Source: Roseburia sp. (lineage in GTDB: Bacteria > Bacillota > Clostridia > Lachnospirales > Lachnospiraceae). From it: 64,000 bases of DNA. Position 1 is the first letter of the stretch. Each line of letters starts with the position of its first letter. The notes beneath the pieces are model-generated. The model searched no databases, was not told the DNA's origin, and was given only the letters and a program-made list of their open reading frames with translations. The translations under genes were made by a program, and so were the position numbers. The stretch spans positions 1 through 64,000 of the forward strand of contig JALEKJ010000015.1 of NCBI GenBank assembly GCA_022771695.1, read 5' to 3'. Shown in pieces: positions 23,563 through 31,095 of the stretch.

Positions 23563-24852
23563 ATGGGAAGCAAATCCGTCAATAACCTGTACAAACCCAT
23601 GTTAGAACATGGTAATGTTGAGCGAAAATTTCACATTGCAGCAAAAGGAAAGACACAGCGTCCGGATGTTGCGGTGATTTTGCAGCCGGAGAACATTCAG
23701 AGGCATGTTGAGACTGTCATCGAGCAGTTATCAAACACAGCACCGGAGGGGTTCGATGTACCGAATCCGGAGAAAGCATGGAAACCGACAAAACACGGAA
23801 AAGTAACAATCAACGAGGGAACGAACCGCAAGCAGAGGCAAATAGAAAAGCCTAGATACAACTATGAGCAAGTGGTGCATCACATCGTTGTGTCAGCATG
23901 TTACGACATTTTCATGAAAGGGATGTATGAGTTCTCATGTGGGAGCGTTCCGAACAGGGGTGCTCACTACGGGAAGAAATACATTGAAAAGTGGATAAGG
24001 ACAGACGAGAAAAATTGCAAGTATATACTCAAGATGGACATTCGACACTTTTTCGAGAGTGTTGACCATGATGTTTTGAAAGAGTGGCTTGCAAAGAAAA
24101 TCCGAGACAAGAGGATGTTGCACATCCTGCATCTCATAATAGACGGGAGCGAGCAGGGATTGCCACTGGGATATTATACATCGCAGTGGTTAGCGAATTT
24201 TATGTTGCAGCCTCTTGACCATTACATCAAGGAGGAACTGAAAGCGGTTCACTATATCCGGTATATGGATGACATGGTCGTGTTCGGAAAGAACAAGAAA
24301 GAACTGCACCGGATGCAGCAGAGCATTGAGACATACTTGAGAGAACGATTCAATTTGCAGATGAAAAACAACTGGCAGGTGTACAGATTTGATTATTTCG
24401 ACAGGAAAACCAAAAAGAGAAAAGGGCGACCGCTTGATTTCATGGGGTTTGAGTTTTGGAGAGACAAGACAATCCTGCGAGAATCAATAATGTTGAGATG
24501 CACAAGGAAAGTGAATCGCATCAGAAAGAAAGACAGAATCACATGGTATGATGCAACAGCAATATTGTCATATATGGGTTATGTGACGCACACAGACACA
24601 TACGCAATGTATGAGGAGAGAATCAAACCATATGCAAATATTAAAAAACTCAAGAAGATAGTGAGTAAAAATTCAAAACGAAAGGAGCAACAGAGACATG
24701 AAAGAATGGAGAAAGGTGTTCGGAACGGAGGCAGAAATGCCGGAGGAGTTCGACACGACACAGTCACCGTCAACAGTTTATCAGAGACGGAATGTCAAGA
24801 AAACAACAAAGACGGAGGCAGACGGGAACAAGGTGACAGGATGGGAGCGTGA
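23563..24852 (+). CDS. Reverse transcriptase of the diversity-generating retroelement
   Basis: A 429-residue RT. The palm has KMDIRHFFESVDHDVL (motif with the first catalytic Asp) and YIRYMDDMVVFGKNKKEL (YMDD, near residue 235). Motif 4 is LPLGYYTSQWLANFML, that is LGxxxSQ, which separates DGR RTs from group II intron and retron RTs (QGxxxSP). The thumb follows; no maturase, RNase H or endonuclease domain is present. GAGGTGAT precedes the ATG. The last ~52 residues overlap a second phage gene in another frame and look unstructured (Arg/Gly/Asn-rich), so the functional RT may end near residue 378. Confidence 0.97.
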   Translation: MGSKSVNNLYKPMLEHGNVERKFHIAAKGKTQRPDVAVILQPENIQRHVETVIEQLSNTAPEGFDVPNPEKAWKPTKHGKVTINEGTNRKQRQIEKPRYNYEQVVHHIVVSACYDIFMKGMYEFSCGSVPNRGAHYGKKYIEKWIRTDEKNCKYILKMDIRHFFESVDHDVLKEWLAKKIRDKRMLHILHLIIDGSEQGLPLGYYTSQWLANFMLQPLDHYIKEELKAVHYIRYMDDMVVFGKNKKELHRMQQSIETYLRERFNLQMKNNWQVYRFDYFDRKTKKRKGRPLDFMGFEFWRDKTILRESIMLRCTRKVNRIRKKDRITWYDATAILSYMGYVTHTDTYAMYEERIKPYANIKKLKKIVSKNSKRKEQQRHERMEKGVRNGGRNAGGVRHDTVTVNSLSETECQENNKDGGRREQGDRMGA

Positions 24853-25012
24853 GGAGCGTGAGTTGACACTTGCAGAATATGAGCAGATGAAACTCATGTC
24901 CGAGATTGTTTCAGATAACACATCCGGAATCATAGCATCAGTGACAGAGTTTCAGAAAGATGCGGTCATTGACGAATACACACAGCAGTTGATTGAGGAG
25001 GGGTTGATTTAG
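24698..25012 (+). CDS. Conserved phage tail-region protein
   Basis: A 104-residue acidic protein (MKEWRKVFGTEAEMPEEFDT, then TQSPSTVYQRRNV). AAAGGAG ends 9 nt before the ATG. Small proteins of this type sit between tail-tip genes and XkdX-like genes in many Firmicutes prophages; no function is known to me. It overlaps the RT frame by 155 nt, so the DGR cassette lies directly against an older phage gene order. Confidence 0.8.
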   Translation: MKEWRKVFGTEAEMPEEFDTTQSPSTVYQRRNVKKTTKTEADGNKVTGWEREERELTLAEYEQMKLMSEIVSDNTSGIIASVTEFQKDAVIDEYTQQLIEEGLI

Positions 25013-25013
25013 T

Positions 25014-25166
25014 ATGAGAACACTGGTCGAAAGTCTGAAAAGATTATACAAGAAAGACACTCTCACACAGGAACAGATTGCAGAGCGTGTCGAAAAAGGA
25101 AGTATTTCAGCGGAGGAATACGAGTACATCACTGGGGAGAAATATCCGGACGGTGAGACCGAATGA
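25014..25166 (+). CDS. XkdX-like small phage protein
   Basis: A 50-residue protein: MRTLVESLKRLYKKDTLTQE, then QIAERVEKGSISAEEYEYIT and a GEKYPDG end. The short helical N-terminus followed by the 'G.I..EEY..ITG..Y' pattern is that of XkdX family proteins, which follow tail-fibre genes. It starts 1 nt after its neighbour and overlaps the next gene by 4 nt (ATGA). Confidence 0.8.
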   Translation: MRTLVESLKRLYKKDTLTQEQIAERVEKGSISAEEYEYITGEKYPDGETE

Positions 25167-25402
25167 CGACGCTTGAAATAATTTCACGATTGTGTGCGGT
25201 GACGGAGACGCTATCGGAAATCGTGAAAAAGCAACAAGAAACGATTGAACGCTCAAAAGTGGAGGAGGAGGTCAAAGAGGAACTCCGGAGGATGGTCAAT
25301 GAAACAGACAGGGAACTGGATGTCATTGAGTACCACATGAGGCGACACTGCGACACCGACGACGTGGGAGCGTTCGGAAAGGAGCAGCCGAGTGACGATT
25401 GA
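25163..25402 (+). CDS. Small coiled-coil phage protein
   Basis: A 79-residue, highly charged protein (TLEIISRLCAVTETLSEIVK, KKQQETIERSKVEEEVKEEL), largely helical and ending in a HCDTDD segment. It sits between XkdX and the haemolysin-like protein with 4-nt and 11-nt overlaps. No function is recognised; by place it may help anchor or regulate the lysis module. Confidence 0.65.
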   Translation: MTTLEIISRLCAVTETLSEIVKKQQETIERSKVEEEVKEELRRMVNETDRELDVIEYHMRRHCDTDDVGAFGKEQPSDD

Positions 25403-25697
25403 ACTCTCATTGTTGTTGAGTGGAATTTCCGTCGCATTTGCAGTCTTTTTCGGAATCTCGAATAAAAAGAGAAACGAAAGAAAAGACACAGAGCAGGAGA
25501 CGGAGGAACGAGCAACAACGAACACACTCTTGATGACAAAACTGGAGAACATTGCAGATGATGTCAAAGACATCAAGCGTGACTACAAAGAGACACGGGC
25601 AGAGGTGCAGGGGTTGAGAGACCGAGTTCTCATAGTTGAGCAGTCATTGAAATCGTATCACAAGAGACTGGACGGGATGCAGAAAACCGACCAATAA
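25392..25697 (+). CDS. Haemolysin XhlA-like membrane protein
   Basis: A 101-residue protein starting at a GTG with AAGGAG upstream. One N-terminal membrane segment (IELSLLLSGISVAFAVFFGI) is followed by a charged coiled coil (LENIADDVKDIKRDYKETRA). XhlA has the inverse order but the same parts; small membrane coiled-coil proteins of this kind accompany holins. It may form part of the lysis complex. Confidence 0.55.
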   Translation: MTIELSLLLSGISVAFAVFFGISNKKRNERKDTEQETEERATTNTLLMTKLENIADDVKDIKRDYKETRAEVQGLRDRVLIVEQSLKSYHKRLDGMQKTDQ

Positions 25698-25747
25698 CAG
25701 GAGGGCGGTAACAGGCAAGAATCAACGCACATTCAAGGAGGCAACAA

Positions 25748-26101
25748 ATGAATAGGAGCAAAGAGGCAAGGCAGGAGCGACGAATCCGCATCCGGCATCT
25801 CAAAAGGATGTACCGGATAAGGGAACGCAAAGCAAAAGCCGAGAACAAAGTCTCCGGTCAGTTCATGAATCGTGTTGTTATCTGTATGATTCTTGCAGCA
25901 TTTATATACACAGTGGTGATGATTATTGTGTTTGTGAGAGTAGGGTCAGAACCCTCAACGCTGACAGAGAATGTATTTCAGTTTCTATCAGTAGAGGGAG
26001 GGGCGATGGCACTCATTAAAATAGGCAAAACAGCAGTAAAGGGAAAATCGGATAATAAACACGAGGACAAGCCGGAACAGGACGAGGAGGTCAAAGGATA
26101 A
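25748..26101 (+). CDS. Membrane protein of the lysis module
   Basis: A 117-residue protein. The N-terminal 35 residues are very basic (Arg/Lys-rich), followed by one clear membrane helix (VVICMILAAFIYTVVMIIVF) and a weaker hydrophobic stretch (FQFLSVEGGAMALIKIGKTA), then a charged tail. AGGAGG precedes the ATG. It could be a second holin component. It overlaps the next gene by 1 nt. Confidence 0.65.
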   Translation: MNRSKEARQERRIRIRHLKRMYRIRERKAKAENKVSGQFMNRVVICMILAAFIYTVVMIIVFVRVGSEPSTLTENVFQFLSVEGGAMALIKIGKTAVKGKSDNKHEDKPEQDEEVKG

Positions 26102-26460
26102 TGAAATTCATGACAGAAAACTGGTTTGTTATCGTGGCAATCATTGCACTGGCAACAAGTGCAGGGTTCACAATTTATAAATTCGCAAAGATGCCGAGCG
26201 ACAGACAACTCAACAAGGTTCGTGAGTGGTTACTGTATGCGGTCACGGTAGCAGAGAAAGAACTGGGAGCAGGAACAGGAAAACTCAAACTCCGGTATGT
26301 ATATGACATGTTTGTGCAGAGGTTCGGATGGATTGCAGAGGTAATCACATTCGAGATGTTCAGCATGATGGTTGACGAGGCACTGGACAAAATGAAAGAC
26401 ATGCTTGACAAAAACGAGGCGGTTCAGAAACTCGTCGCAGGAGAGGAGGAGAGCGAATGA
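26101..26460 (+). CDS. Phage holin, LLH type
   Basis: A 119-residue protein with one N-terminal membrane helix (WFVIVAIIALATSAGFTIYK) and a long helical cytoplasmic part with VREWLLYAVTVAEKELGAGT and GKLKLRYVYDMFVQRF, the conserved core of LLH-family holins. It would form membrane lesions that release the endolysin. It overlaps the endolysin gene by 4 nt (ATGA). Confidence 0.9.
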   Translation: MKFMTENWFVIVAIIALATSAGFTIYKFAKMPSDRQLNKVREWLLYAVTVAEKELGAGTGKLKLRYVYDMFVQRFGWIAEVITFEMFSMMVDEALDKMKDMLDKNEAVQKLVAGEEESE

Positions 26461-27263
26461 TTTCAAATTGTGGACACGACGAAAAAGGAAAATATTCCGG
26501 AGGACAAGCAGGAGACCAAACGGGAAAAGAGTGGCAGGTGATAAACTGGTACAAAAGACCGTGGAAATGCGTTCTCCGTCATCCGGATGCAGCAGTGAGA
26601 AAACTCATTGCACAAATGGCAAAGGCAGCAGCAGTCAACAACATGGTAGGATATGACCAGTCGCAGAGGGGAACATTTTGGACAAATCTCAAGGATTCAA
26701 ATTTCGACCCTGCACAAATCACAGTACCATGCGAGGCAGATTGTTCCTCCGGTGTTGCTGCAATCGTAAAGGGTGCAGGATATAGACTGAACAATCAGAA
26801 ATTGAAAAATGTGAGCACATCATGCTACACAGGAAACCTGCGAGCAGCACTCAAGGCAGCAGGATTCGAGGTGCTGACAGATTCAAAGTATCTGACATCG
26901 GATGCGTATTTGCTTGAGGGAGACATTCTTTTGAACGACGGTGCTCATGTGGCGACAAACCTCACGGATGGAGCAAAGACATCAAGTGCAGCAGCATCAC
27001 AGACGGTAACAATCAAGAACAATGTAAAACTGGACACAGCAAGAGGATTCGACAAGAGCCTTGCAGGAAAATACAAAGTGACAGCGTCAGCGTTGAACTT
27101 GAGAGCAGGAGCAGGAAAAGATAAAGAAATCATCGCAGAGATGAAAAACGGTGAGAGCGTACAGTGTTACGGTTATTATAATGACAACAACGGAGTGAAA
27201 TGGTTGTATGTGGTGTACAAAGGTGTTGTCGGTTACGCATCTAGCAAATATTTGAGAAAATAA
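26457..27263 (+). CDS. Endolysin: NlpC/P60-CHAP-like peptidase with SH3b domain
   Basis: A 268-residue protein without signal peptide. Residues ~1-175 form a cysteine peptidase domain with the probable nucleophile in PCEADCSSGVAAIVKGAGY near residue 96 and His in LNDGAHVATNL near 163. Residues ~200-268 are a bacterial SH3 wall-binding domain (KVTASALNLRAGAGKDKEII, KWLYVVYKGVVGYASSKYLR). It cleaves peptidoglycan once the holin opens the membrane. Confidence 0.9.
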   Translation: MISNCGHDEKGKYSGGQAGDQTGKEWQVINWYKRPWKCVLRHPDAAVRKLIAQMAKAAAVNNMVGYDQSQRGTFWTNLKDSNFDPAQITVPCEADCSSGVAAIVKGAGYRLNNQKLKNVSTSCYTGNLRAALKAAGFEVLTDSKYLTSDAYLLEGDILLNDGAHVATNLTDGAKTSSAAASQTVTIKNNVKLDTARGFDKSLAGKYKVTASALNLRAGAGKDKEIIAEMKNGESVQCYGYYNDNNGVKWLYVVYKGVVGYASSKYLRK

Positions 27264-27276
27264 GGGAGGAAAAATC

Positions 27277-27915
27277 ATGAAATATTATCTCGGAAAAGGA
27301 ACAGAGTTCAAGAAAGAGGAGTGCAAGGAGTACAAGACAATCAAGGGAGCACTTGAGGCAGCAGCAAAGGACGAGAGCCTCGTGGTTTGGAATGAAAACG
27401 GACAGGTTATCGGGTCACTCACTGACAATGTACCGAACGGAGCACTCAATACAAATCCGGATGGTTCAGTGAACGCATACAATGAAAATGGTCAGCAGGT
27501 AGGAACGGTTGACCCTGCGACAGTGGCAGCAGTGACCGGAAACGGAACAGAACAGTCCGGAGACAACGCAGGAGCGTCCACAGAGGGCGAGAATGAGAAC
27601 GGTGGAGGAAATACACCACCTGCAAATGAAAACGGGCAGAACGGGCAGGAAAACGATTCAGACAATGAGCAGCAGGACAAGGACGAGGTCATTATTCCAC
27701 AGGGTACAATGAAAGTGACTGTTGTGTGTGATGGAGCACTCAATCTCCGCAGGTCAGCAGAATGGGGAAATGACAACATCTGCGGTCGTGCAACAAGAGG
27801 TCAGTCATACTATGTGAAAGAGATTCACACAATCGACGGAAAGAAGATGGTCAGAACAATCGACGACTTGTATTTGTCCGGAGCATCTGAACATGTGCAG
27901 TTCGAGCAGTTATAA
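27277..27915 (+). CDS. Secondary SH3-domain phage protein
   Basis: A 212-residue protein. The N-terminal ~75 residues carry two short repeats (VVWNENGQVIGSLTDN, AYNENGQQVGTVDP). A disordered Asn/Gly/Glu/Gln linker (residues ~85-140) leads to a C-terminal SH3-like domain (MKVTVVCDGALNLRRSAEWG). It has no catalytic motif. It may bind the cell wall or act with the endolysin. It is the last clear phage gene. Confidence 0.7.
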   Translation: MKYYLGKGTEFKKEECKEYKTIKGALEAAAKDESLVVWNENGQVIGSLTDNVPNGALNTNPDGSVNAYNENGQQVGTVDPATVAAVTGNGTEQSGDNAGASTEGENENGGGNTPPANENGQNGQENDSDNEQQDKDEVIIPQGTMKVTVVCDGALNLRRSAEWGNDNICGRATRGQSYYVKEIHTIDGKKMVRTIDDLYLSGASEHVQFEQL

Positions 27916-28011
27916 AAGCAGCACGGAGAGACATCAAAAAATGTCCGTAACAAACTGGTAACTAACAAAGAGCCGGAGAAGTGCAGAAAATAAGCGTCCG
28001 GAACTATCAAA

Positions 28012-28025
28012 GAGATAATTATCTC
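28012..28025. other. 14-bp perfect palindrome
   Basis: GAGATAATTATCTC, immediately followed by and overlapping CTCGCGAG (28023-28030). It lies in the 538-nt gene-free stretch between the last phage gene and the nuclease gene. It could be an operator or lie near the attachment site; nothing else supports either. Confidence 0.35.
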
Positions 28026-28055
28026 GCGAGAGACTTTCTATTCAAGAATCTATTA

Positions 28056-28086
28056 TCCCGGAAGCAGCTGGCTTCCGGGATTTTTA
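28056..28086 (+). terminator. Rho-independent terminator ending the prophage late operon
   Basis: Perfect 10-bp stem TCCCGGAAGC (28056-28065) / GCTTCCGGGA (28071-28080), loop AGCTG, then TTTTTA. It is the first strong terminator after the lysis genes. Confidence 0.95.
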
Positions 28087-28135
28087 TCTAGTACCGTGTT
28101 AGGTACGTATAAATTTCTTTTTATTCTTATTTTGC

Positions 28136-28426
28136 CCGTAGGCTGTTTGAGCAGGCTACGGATAGATTCCCCAACTTATCAATTCAAACCGTAGGCTATT
28201 TGAGTGAGCTACGGATAGATTTCCCGATTTATCAATTCAAACCGTAGGAGTGTTGAACTGTTTACGGATAGATTTTCCAACTTATCAATTCAAACCGTAA
28301 GTTGATTGAAGTGGCTACGGTTATATTTTAAAATTATTCAAATTCATTCGTAGAAAAGCAGGGATTACTACGGATGAATGTCATAAGCAATCTATTATAA
28401 CCGTAAGTATGTCGAAATAACTACGG
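28136..28426 (+). repeat. Array of six 26-nt imperfect palindromes at 53-bp pitch
   Basis: Units start at 28136, 28189, 28242, 28295, 28348 and 28401, exactly 53 bp apart. Each runs from CCGTA (TCGTA in unit 5) to TACGG 26 nt later; the inside varies, but positions 12-15 read TTGA in units 1-4 and TCGA in unit 6. The first three 27-nt spacers are near-identical (ATAGATT at the start, TATCAATTCAAA at the end); the last two have diverged. Units 5 and 6 have longer outer stems (11 bp with one G-U; 8 bp). The array ends 27 nt before the nuclease gene start. Function unknown. Confidence 0.9.
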
Positions 28427-28453
28427 TTACACATCTTAGAAAGGAACAATCAT

Positions 28454-29251
28454 ATGTATGGATTAAAAGAAATGCTATTAGAGGAAAAGGCAAGGCTACA
28501 GAAGATTGAGGAAAAAACAAGAAATCAATTGAAGGGTGCACCAAAAGGTACATTGAGAATTTCGAAATCAAATAATCATATACAATATTATCATTGCACA
28601 GAAGAAAACCCACGAAAAAATGGAACATATTTGCATAAAAACGAGGAAGAACTGGTTCATCAACTTGCTCAAAAAGTATATGATGAAAAGGTATTGCGCC
28701 TTGCGGAGAAAAGACTGCGACAAATTAGGCGAATAGCAGAAGAGTATCAAGATGATGAAATGGAAAAACTATTTTTGATGGAACATGAAACACGTCAAAA
28801 ATTGATTTGCCCGGTAGAATCGACATGGAATCAGCAACTGGAACAATGGATGAAGGAGGAATACGAAGGGAAGGGATTTAAAGAAGGTGTTCCGCTTATC
28901 TATTCAGACAGGGGTGAGCGAGTGCGCTCAAAATCTGAAAAAATCCTTGCAGATTATTTTTATCATAATAATATTCAATATAAGTATGAGAAACCACTTC
29001 AATTAACAGGATATGGTGTTGTGTATCCCGATTTTACATTTTTATCAAAGCGCACAGGAAAGGAAATTTATTGGGAACATGAAGGACGTATGGATGATCC
29101 GGGGTATGCAAAAGCAGCAATAAAAAAGATAGAGACCTATGAGGATAATGGTATTTATATTGGAGAAAGGCTAATTCTGACATTTGAAACAGAAACTACT
29201 ACCTTAAGCAGAAAGAACATTGAGAGAAATGCAAAAAGATATTTGGTATAA
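28454..29251 (+). CDS. Predicted PD-(D/E)XK nuclease-like protein
   Basis: A 265-residue protein. The N-terminal ~110 residues are helical and charged (LLEEKARLQKIEEKTRNQLK). A short region (LRISKSNNHIQYYHC) may contact nucleic acid. Residues ~155-250 fit a PD-(D/E)XK-type fold: RSKSEKILADYFYHNNIQYK with an early Glu, YPDFTFL with Asp near 192, and IYWEHEGR with Glu near 208, although the usual Lys of the motif is not obvious. AAGGA precedes the ATG. It is a lone gene behind the palindrome array and has lower GC than the phage. Nuclease activity is inferred from motifs only. Confidence 0.75.
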   Translation: MYGLKEMLLEEKARLQKIEEKTRNQLKGAPKGTLRISKSNNHIQYYHCTEENPRKNGTYLHKNEEELVHQLAQKVYDEKVLRLAEKRLRQIRRIAEEYQDDEMEKLFLMEHETRQKLICPVESTWNQQLEQWMKEEYEGKGFKEGVPLIYSDRGERVRSKSEKILADYFYHNNIQYKYEKPLQLTGYGVVYPDFTFLSKRTGKEIYWEHEGRMDDPGYAKAAIKKIETYEDNGIYIGERLILTFETETTTLSRKNIERNAKRYLV

Positions 29252-29350
29252 CATAAGGGGCAAACACAAACATTTTTAAAAATCTTCATAAACCCATCAC
29301 ATACCCATGCTAGGATATAGAAAAATATAGATACAGGGAGAAATGATTGT

Positions 29351-31033
29351 ATGAAAAGTAAGAAGATTTTAAAAATAGGTGTTGTTCTTATAAGTTGTAG
29401 TACATTTTTGACAGGGTGCGGACAAAGCGCAGAATCGACAGTGACACAGGAGAATGTTACCGAGGAAGCGCAACCGGGTATAAAGACGGAGACAGAAGAA
29501 GAAACCTACGCGGATGCAACACAAATTTTGTTGTCAGATGCGGGTGTCACAGTGGACGGCAAGGACGCTGCGACAGAGGATACGGGGGCCGTGTATGTTG
29601 CGCATGATATTATTTACTATGAGGATGGAAAAGATTTTACATACGGAGAGGGAACAGAAGCGGATGCTCATACGAAAGAAGAGGCAGAAGAACACACGGT
29701 AGTTCATATTACAGAGCCCGGCAGTTATCACATAAGCGGAACCCTGTCTGCCGGACAGATTGCAGTGGACTTGGGTGAGGATGCAGAGGAGAATCCGGAG
29801 GCGGTTGTCACCCTGATATTAGACAATGCAGATATCAGTTGCTCTGTCGCACCGGCAGTGATTTTCTATGAGGTCTATGAGTGCGGTACCGTGGATGAAG
29901 AATCAGCAACAAAAGATGTAGATACTGCTACAGCAGGTGCAAATGTCATTATTGCAGACGGAAGCGTCAATAATATTTCGGGTTCCTACGTGGCAAAGAT
30001 TTACAAGTCGTATGAATTGAGCGAGGATGGCACCGAGGCGGTTGACAGCAAAAAGCTACATAAATACGATGGTGCTTTCTATTCGAAAATGTCAATGAAT
30101 ATTGACGGTGGTGAGGAAGGTACAGGAATACTTAATATTACAGCGGAAAACGAAGGCCTTGATTCGGAACTGCATCTGACTGTGAATGGAGGAAATATTA
30201 ATATTACTTCAGGAAATGATGGAATTAATACCAATGAGGACGGAGTTTCGGTTACTACAATTAATGGGGGAAATCTAAATATTGTGGTAGATGGAGCAAC
30301 CGGAGAGGGAGACGGTATTGATTCTAACGGTTGGTTAGTTATCAATGGTGGAACGGTTACGGCGGCAGCTTGTGCATCCAGCGCGGATGCCGGTATTGAT
30401 TCGGATATGGGAATTCATATCAATGGCGGAACCGTTGTGGCAACCGGCAATATGCTGGACGAGATTTCCGAGAGTACGCAGAATTATATTGTATTAAGTT
30501 TTTTTTCCGGACAGGAGGGAGGAACAAGTTATTCCATCAAAGACGAAGCCGGTGGTACGGTAGTAGAAAGCACGCCGGCGAACGATTTTACGTATTTCAT
30601 TTTTTCAAGTGAAAGTTTGATCGAGGGAACCTATTCTATATGGATGGATGACTCGCAGCTTTCCGGTATAGAATCCGAAAGCGGTATGGCAGGTCCGGGA
30701 AGGGGCGGCGTGCCACACGGTGGAGAGATGCCGGAAGGAATGGAACGTCCGGAAGATGGAGAGATGCCGGAAGGAATGGAACGTTCGGAAGAAGGAGAAA
30801 AGCCAGAAGGAATGGAACGTTCGGAAGAAGGAGAAAACCCAGAGAGAATGGAACGTCCGGAAGGAGAAAAGAAACCGGAGAGAATGGAAGTGCCGGAAGG
30901 AGCAGAACTGCCGGAAGGTATAGAGATACCGGAAGCTGGCGAAATGCATGCTCTGGAAGAGTCATCGATAGATTTTGTAGTAAGTACAGGTGGAAACTAT
31001 TATAGTAATGTAGGAATTGCCGATCAGGAATAG
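29351..31033 (+). CDS. Secreted lipoprotein, DUF4353 carbohydrate-binding type
   Basis: A 560-residue protein. A lipoprotein signal ends in FLTGC (Cys23). The body is a beta-helix-like fold of repeated short strands (LHLTVNGGNINITSGNDGIN, TTINGGNLNIVVDG, GWLVINGGTVTAAACASSAD), as in DUF4353 proteins found with CotH kinases. Residues ~445-535 are a low-complexity Glu/Met/Pro/Gly repeat (EMPEGMERPEDG and variants). It is probably a surface protein with a spacer tail. Function unproven. Confidence 0.8.
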   Translation: MKSKKILKIGVVLISCSTFLTGCGQSAESTVTQENVTEEAQPGIKTETEEETYADATQILLSDAGVTVDGKDAATEDTGAVYVAHDIIYYEDGKDFTYGEGTEADAHTKEEAEEHTVVHITEPGSYHISGTLSAGQIAVDLGEDAEENPEAVVTLILDNADISCSVAPAVIFYEVYECGTVDEESATKDVDTATAGANVIIADGSVNNISGSYVAKIYKSYELSEDGTEAVDSKKLHKYDGAFYSKMSMNIDGGEEGTGILNITAENEGLDSELHLTVNGGNINITSGNDGINTNEDGVSVTTINGGNLNIVVDGATGEGDGIDSNGWLVINGGTVTAAACASSADAGIDSDMGIHINGGTVVATGNMLDEISESTQNYIVLSFFSGQEGGTSYSIKDEAGGTVVESTPANDFTYFIFSSESLIEGTYSIWMDDSQLSGIESESGMAGPGRGGVPHGGEMPEGMERPEDGEMPEGMERSEEGEKPEGMERSEEGENPERMERPEGEKKPERMEVPEGAELPEGIEIPEAGEMHALEESSIDFVVSTGGNYYSNVGIADQE

Positions 31034-31095
31034 ATGAGAGGTAAAAGAAAAACTCCAGAGAAAATTCTCTGGAGTTTTTCTTTTACCTCTCATCT
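31032..31095. terminator. Bidirectional terminator, 30-bp perfect stem
   Basis: Arms 31032-31061 and 31066-31095 are exactly complementary (30 bp) with loop AAAT. Each strand ends with a T-rich arm. The left arm includes most of the upstream stop codon, and the right arm abuts the stop codon of the convergent gene, so it serves both transcripts. Confidence 0.95.

Larger units (their letters stand above)
1..27915 (+). mobile_element. Prophage (siphovirus, HK97-type head), right-hand part
   Basis: A continuous set of co-directional phage genes runs from early/accessory functions through packaging, head, tail, tail-tip and lysis genes in the usual siphovirus order. The left part (integrase, repressor, replication initiation) is outside the window, so integrity cannot be judged from here; every late gene visible is full length. 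The right attachment site is not identified; the last phage-like gene ends at 27915 and a strong terminator follows at 28056. The DNA is purine-rich on the coding strand and seems to lack GATC, unlike the chromosome to its right. Confidence 0.95.

Noticed and set aside
23563..24852. Group II intron or retron reverse transcriptase
   Set aside because: LGxxxSQ in motif 4, no maturase or endonuclease domain, no msr/msd-like RNA, and a matching VR/TR pair nearby all point to a DGR.
28136..28426. CRISPR array
   Set aside because: The conserved parts are the palindrome ends and some spacers, the variable part is inside the palindrome, and no cas genes are near. This is the reverse of a CRISPR layout.
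28136..29251. Type III toxin-antitoxin locus (ToxIN-like)
   Set aside because: The repeat-then-RNase layout is similar, but the repeat interiors differ too much, there is no terminator between repeats and gene, and the protein does not look like ToxN. Kept only as an analogy.
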